Assembly: GCA_025266875.1 (NCBI GenBank)
Contig: JALLLT010000054.1
Span: 1 to 64,000 of the forward strand
DNA from: Fennellomyces sp. T-0311
Lineage: Eukaryota; Mucoromycota; Mucoromycetes; Mucorales; Lichtheimiaceae
Reading direction: 5' to 3'
Length of the DNA stretch: 64,000 bases
Of the stretch, positions 58,952 through 64,000 are shown one piece after another. Every line of letters starts with the position of its first letter. Position 1 is the stretch's first letter. Below the pieces are notes generated by a model. The model was not told where the DNA came from, ran no database searches, and saw only the letters and a list, made by a program, of their open reading frames with translations. The position numbers and the translations under genes were made by a program.

Positions 58952-60101
58952 ATGACTCTCGATAAATGGTAAGCCTTGCTGCTTTTCTGCCGATGCAATA
59001 GTGTTTCTCACTCATCCATGGATCAGCGTTGTTGATGTCCACACCCACGTGTACTTGCCAGAGTACCTCGAACTTCTCCGTCGTCGTGAGACTGTTCCTC
59101 GCGTGCTCCCTCCACTCGAAGAAGGCCAGGACGAGAGATTGATCATTCTTCCTGACGAAGACAAGGGCGAATCCACCAAGCATGGACGGCCTGTGGGCGC
59201 GGCGTACTATGACGTGCGTGAGAAACTTGCGTTCATGGACAAGCATGACATTGATATCTCGGTGATCAGCCTGGCCAACCCCTGGATTGACTTTCTGCCT
59301 CCAACCGAAGACACCTTTGATTTGGCTCGTCGGATGAACATTTCAATGGAACAAATGTGCCAGGATCCAGTGACGGCGGGCCGTCTCTACGGTTTCGGCA
59401 CATTGCCCCTCTCCTCTGTCAAGGCGTCAGTGGCCGAGGTCGAGCACATTGCAACACTACCAAGAATGCGCGGCGTGATTATGGGAACATTTGGCTGTGG
59501 AAAGGGTTTGGATGATCCAGAGCTGGAACCGTTGTATGAAGCGATTGCAAAGCACAACCTCGTCATTTTCCTGCATCCTCACTACGGTGTCAATCTGCCT
59601 GCATCGGGCAATACCGACGCTGGTCACTCGCTGGCACTGGCTTTGGGATTCCCCTTTGAAACCACGTACGCAATCGCACGGCTTATCTTGTCTGGCATCT
59701 TCGATCGGGTGCCGGACCTCAAAATCCTATTGGCACATTCGGGTGGCACATTGCCCTTCTTGGCCGGCCGTATTGACTCTTGCGTCGCACACGATCCTGC
59801 AGTTGCTCAAAAGCTCAAGCATCCTCCGTCTTACTACCTCAAGAAGCTCTACTATGATGCCGTCATCTACCACGAGACCGGCGTCAAGGCAACCGCAAAC
59901 TTTGCCGATGCCAGCCAGATGATGTTTGGCACAGATCACCCATTCTTCCCACCCCTTGAAACCAAGGACGCCCGGTGGATGTCTGTGGACAGCAACCTAG
60001 CCGCTATTTCTAACGCGGGACTGGATGCGGCCACTGTTGCAGGCATTTTGGGTAAAAACGCACTGAGAATACTGAATTTGGAAATGCCATCAAAACAATA
60101 A
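58952..60101 (+). CDS. ACMSD-like amidohydrolase/decarboxylase
   Basis: A metal-dependent amidohydrolase-fold (amidohydrolase_2) decarboxylase, related to 2-amino-3-carboxymuconate-6-semialdehyde decarboxylase. A tiny first exon (58952-58968, MTLDK plus two bases) and a large second exon (59027-60101) give 363 aa. Metal-binding and catalytic positions are visible: VVDVHTHVYLP (HxH), FLHPHYG (His), LAHSGGTLPFL (His) and FGTDHPFFPP (Asp). An internal ATG at 59001 in the intron could be mistaken for the start, but it lacks the conserved upstream VVDVHTH context and the GT-AG intron is clean. The substrate may be a kynurenine-pathway or other aromatic acid; this cannot be decided here. Its 3' end is 40 bp from that of the next gene. 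Confidence 0.85.
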
Positions 60102-60141
60102 ACGATTTCAAGATAAAAATGGTTATTATTGGGGAAGTAGC

Positions 60142-60951
60142 TTAGTTGATGGGTTGATAAGCGTATTCTGGAGGGCTCAGAATGGCAATAAGCGATAAGA
60201 CTGCCGCAAGGAATATGCTGAAGCACCAACTGATGGTGCAAATGATGAACGAGACGTTGTAGCGCGTTCCTACGTAGAATGTAGCGCTCGAGTTAAAGAG
60301 GTAGGCGATCACCCCCATGGAGAAGGCTTGCGGCAGCGCGTGCAGAACGAAAAGGCCGGACAACGTCATCCATGCCCGTGCACGCTTCCTTCGGCTGCTG
60401 CACATCGTGCCTAATAATGCAAGAATGGTCAGGCCACCTAAAATGGCAGCGAGTACCATGCCCGCAGCTGCAGCTCGCCTGAAACACCAAAGTACACATT
60501 AGACCCTTAAACCGGTAACGTCGAGCCCAGCCCTTTTTACCATAATTCGCAGAATCCATCTAGAACGAGTACTTAGCACCACTGCCACTACTATTCAACC
60601 ACTGTGATTCTCGATTACCTTCGCTGCAGTCGCCTTGTTCATCGGAGGGGAACGGCCGACAGTCCCGTGTAAAGCTGTCCAAGAGTGGTTGTCAACGGCC
60701 CGATGGCGAATGGGTTGATTCGCTGTAACTCACCTTCGACATAACCGGAAAAGACCGTAGTCAGTTTCCATATATAACGGCATAGGTGCGACAAACGACA
60801 GCCTGGGTCATGTTGGTTACAAAGAATAGGAGAGACGCTTGGCGCTTGGCACCACTTACCATTTCGGCATTATCAGAGCGACAATCGTCAGCGCATAATT
60901 GCATAGGAAAACAAAGAATGTGACAACGTATGCAAGAAGGGAAACAGCCAT
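60142..60951 (-). CDS. SUR7/PalI-like four-TM fungal membrane protein
   Basis: Exons 60951-60860, 60802-60734, 60674-60619, 60559-60541 and 60478-60142 give 190 aa. TM1 is at the very N-terminus (VVTFFVFLCNYALTIVALIMPKW). An outer loop follows with a YGLFRLCR segment and cysteines (SFTRDCRPFPSDEQGDCSEG, GFCEL), then TM2 (MVLAAILGGLTILALLGTM), a basic cytoplasmic turn (CSSRRKRARAW), TM3 and TM4 (FIICTISWCFSIFLAAVLSLIAIL), and a short tail. The YGLFxLC loop and topology are those of SUR7/PalI and related fungal proteins of plasma-membrane domains. One exon is only 19 nt. An eisosome link with the PIL1 gene at 12 kb is possible but inferred. Confidence 0.75.
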
Positions 60952-62079
60952 GAGTTACAAAATGAGAAAGGGTAATGGAATGGAGAGGAAAGAGCAGCTT
61001 GTAAGCATCAGGCCGCTATGCACATGTGCGCGGTAAGTAAGCTCCGACATCGAAATATTTTTTAAGGCTTTCACCTCACAATGACAAATCCCGGCCAAAT
61101 ACCTTGTATCTTTGTCCTTGACGATGAAAAAGAGTCAAGAATATTTTTATAAGGAATGCTGTGGGGCGAAAGTTAACTTTTTTGATAAAAAAACGTGGTA
61201 TGTGGGACAATGATGCTCTCGCCGATTCAAATACGCACATTGATAAAACTGCATGTAGCTCCGTGCAAATTGTCTAACGGTAAGCCTGGAGCGTGGGATG
61301 CAAAAATACATGGTCAGAAATGGCGATATAGTCCCACCCTCCATAACTATCAAATATGTGGATAAGGATTATTCATATGCAGCATCGATAGACTTTTCTG
61401 GTTAGCAAACTAACAAATACTGATATGTGAATGTATTTTCGCAATCTTTTCGTGTATGAGTCATCCACGAGCAAATGCTACGACAACTAGGATTATATTT
61501 GGAAGCTGTCGAAAGATATACATAAATAGTAGAGTGATAGAAACTGAAAAAGGTTAGGAAAAGTAGCACTAGTAGAATCCACATCAGCTCTTATATTGGA
61601 CATAAAGGTTGCCAGCTGTGTTAGGGATCTTAGTCGGTTGACGTGAATAAGAATCTTCTGAATTAGCTTTTAATGCTTCAATAGGATAGTATGATACTGC
61701 CTTTATTGCAAAAACTAAATTGAGTTGCGTATTTATACCATCCAACTATCGTTGCAATTTCTGACACGCTATTGTGCGTAACGGCGTAATTCTGGACTGT
61801 ATGCTGCTATATCAACGTATGAAATCCTATTTATCCTATGTTCTGTGAAATATCAGAGTATATTGCTACATTACACAGTGCGGTGCAGTTTGATAATTGA
61901 AAAGTATTTAATTTATTTATGGAGAATTTACAGAGATGGCCGTGTAGGAATGCAGTCGCTTCCTTGTGGTGCCCTTAATTAAAAGATATGTACATTAGCA
62001 ATACAAACCATCCATTTGTCGATACGTATATAGCATGTCAAAGCAATACTTAAAGCAAAGGAAGATCAGTTTCGGCACA
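60952..62079. other. AT-rich intergenic region
   Basis: No supportable gene, repeat or RNA gene. Confidence 0.4.
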
Positions 62080-62960
62080 CGTGCCAAAGTTGGAGATCTG
62101 GATAGCTATCCAAAAGAGAAACCAGGTTGGCCTTGATAAACTCCTCCGCCTTGGGATCGTCGTCCAATTAATTAGCTCATTCACTGTGATTGCCATCGAT
62201 ACCCACGAACTTCTTGTAAATTACTAGTGAGAGGAATTTATCAATGGCCTACTTTTTGGGCAATACCCCATCAGTCACCATGCTAGAGAAGATACCACCG
62301 CGCATCTTTTCGGCGATGATCTTCAGGGTGGACATATCCTTACTGCCGTTGGCGTTGGGCGGCAGCTACAATATGATTTCTTGGCTTAGACTTATCATAT
62401 CTATTTGCGGTTAAGTAAGTTACGCCGGAAAATACGGAACTCGCACGGCTTCACACAATTCTATACATAGCGTTTACATTCCGGATAAAACTTGAGGTGG
62501 GCGTGACTCTGAGGACATCAAGTAAGGTACATGAAGGATGCCAATGTTCGGATGGCATAAGGCACCATCAACTGCGACAACTTGAGCATAAAGTCTGTAC
62601 TTATGCAACTGAACGCGATAATGGCTCCTTGCAGTACTTTTCTCGGTAAAGTTGATGCTACTGTAGGAGCGCGGGGCTTCCACCAATCATTTGACAACAT
62701 TGAGAATCTGCAGTTGCAGTTTAGCTTCAATTGGTCCAAAGCTATCACGTTGGCTACCATATGAGACCTGTTCCATTAACCATACGTACCTGCCCCTTCA
62801 CAAGACATCGTAGAGGGCAAATTATCCTTGGTACTTGTCGTTGTCTTTTACGAGGGCCTTGATGAGTATGTTTCTAACTTATCCACCCTTGCGAGACTTT
62901 TGCCCGCGTCATCAAGATTGGAAACAGTCGGAAGCTAGATCTTTTAAAAGGCTGGTGCTC
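62080..62960 (-). pseudogene. Decayed unidentified gene, minus strand
   Basis: Several separate stretches on the minus strand read like conserved protein and end in stops or shifts: ALVKDNDKYQG with a stop then FALYDVL (about 62860-62800); FGPIEAKLQLQILNVVK (about 62740-62690); PPNANGSKDMSTLKIIAEKMRGG (about 62360-62300); DPKAEEFIKANLVSLLDSYPD (about 62155-62090). They keep the same orientation and order over 0.9 kb. I do not recognise the family. Some gaps may be introns, but the in-frame stops argue for decay. Confidence 0.38.
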
Positions 62961-64000
62961 TAAGAGATGGATCAAAAAGTTTTATACCTATTCGTTGGGT
63001 CTTTCTGGATTGAAGTACGTGTCGAGAAGTATGACTTTTGTCACCGATGATCCCAATGAATGGTGTAGCCGAATCGAGACAATTCAATTACTACGTAGCG
63101 AGATCCTTATATGCTAGAGAATGGAACGCTTTCGGTACAAATAGGAGATGCTCAGAAGCGAGGTGATTGTCGTTAATTCAATGTCATATATGTTAACACG
63201 AGAATATTTTTTATGGTATAGCATGAGGATAAGAAGCAAGAGCAAAATAGTCGTGGGAAAGAAAGCGTTCGGTTCGACACCTTGCACTTGCATCGATCAC
63301 TTATATCTTCGTGAGTACGTACTAGTTACACATCTTCTGGTTCACATATTCTTTGATTCCACACTTTTTAAGGTTATTGTCATCTGCAAAAGTTATGGCT
63401 ATGTAGCATTCCATTATCAATGGTCAAATTGTTAAGATGGCTTCCCATAGAAGGAATTCAATAAATTTCGCATCTTTGATGAATTAAGTTACAATGTGTA
63501 ACATATCTTTCGGTTAGAAAAAATGTATGTATAAGCATAAAGAGCAAGTGATGTATGGATTCGATCGACATTAAACATTTGCGAACGCACTACAGTATAT
63601 GTGAACTAATTATTCGCATCCATAATATTACCTTTGGGTAAATAAAAGACAATACCTGAAGCAACTCGATCTATAGACGTATCAACTAACAAACAAGCGA
63701 GTTTGATAGCTATCCGGTTTGTTCTAACATTAGACCGAAGTCTTAGTAAGCCATAAAGAAAAATTTGACAGTTGAGATGATAGCGACGATGTTGATAAAT
63801 GAATTACTGGACTTGGAGAATGAACCGTGACTTTTACTGTTCCTTGTTCTTTTATGGCACATTGTACTTTCTATCAACGCAAAATGCATATCGTCGTAGA
63901 GTACACTTATTTAATTCAAAGTTATCCTGTTGTTGAGAGTTTCGGTGTACGCTGCGTACTTGAACATGTAATCATGCGCCACGATAGGCGGGTACTTTTT
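62961..64000. other. AT-rich right end of the window
   Basis: Only short frames; a 95-codon plus-strand frame at 63148-63435 has no recognisable features. Nothing else seen. Confidence 0.4.

Noticed and set aside
1..64000. CRISPR arrays, bacterial operons or prophage features
   Set aside because: The window is eukaryotic with spliced genes; no regularly spaced repeats or prokaryotic gene signals were seen.

Overview
The window is eukaryotic nuclear DNA from a filamentous fungus, most likely an early-diverging Mucoromycota lineage (probably Mucorales). Almost every gene is split by short GT-AG introns of about 45-80 bp. The gene content is fungal: an eisosome PIL1/LSP1 BAR protein, TUP1, a SUR7/PalI-type membrane protein and alpha-arrestin. 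The placement in Mucoromycota is inference from recognised protein styles (the PIL1 form, a tyrosine-recombinase relic, and an uncharacterised family resembling Mucoromycota proteins I recall); no search was run. I rebuilt gene models by hand, checking that exon phases close and that lengths fit the family.

Layout. 0-1.5 kb: the 5' part of RNA polymerase I subunit A49 (minus), divergent from an F-box-like gene (plus). 2.2-5.5 kb: a nine-exon PMS1/MLH2-type MutL homologue. 6.2-9.6 kb: a small cysteine-rich secreted protein (minus), a broken tyrosine-recombinase relic, and a ten-exon uncharacterised gene (minus) with a possible PD-(D/E)XK nuclease signature and a frameshifting 4-bp tandem duplication. 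12.1-13.7 kb: an eisosome protein. 13.8-18.8 kb: three tandem class V aminotransferase-fold genes, with a fourth decayed copy at 20.1-20.4 kb. 20.7-22.0 kb: alpha-arrestin (minus). 24.3-28.4 kb: PAN2, tail-to-tail with MZT1. 29.1-35.1 kb: an FYRN/FYRC nuclear protein, a PPxY membrane protein with DUF4097-like strands, and a TRMT2A-type tRNA m5U methyltransferase. 36.9-39.6 kb: a DHA2-type MFS transporter with one frameshift. 42.7-47.5 kb: SEC24 and 5-formyltetrahydrofolate cyclo-ligase, convergent. 48.6 kb: a 99-bp inverted-repeat element. 49.5-54.6 kb: COX6A/COX13, a tetraspanin-like protein and TUP1. 59.0-61.0 kb: an ACMSD-like amidohydrolase and a SUR7/PalI-like protein, convergent. The large AT-rich gaps (9.6-12.1, 22-24, 35-36.9, 39.6-42.7, 47.5-49.5, 54.6-58.9 and 61-64 kb) hold few or no recognisable genes, and several decayed fragments.

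There are no operons; the genes are independent housekeeping and accessory units. Shared promoters are likely where heads face (A49/F-box, MZT1/FYR), and 3' ends lie very close at PAN2/MZT1 (15 bp), ACMSD/SUR7 (40 bp) and SEC24/MTHFS (about 150 bp). The least ordinary parts are the tandem PLP-enzyme cluster with its relic, the uncharacterised possible nuclease family, the short MITE-like hairpin, two GC-AG introns and an in-frame stop in PAN2 that needs an unusual intron to be bypassed.
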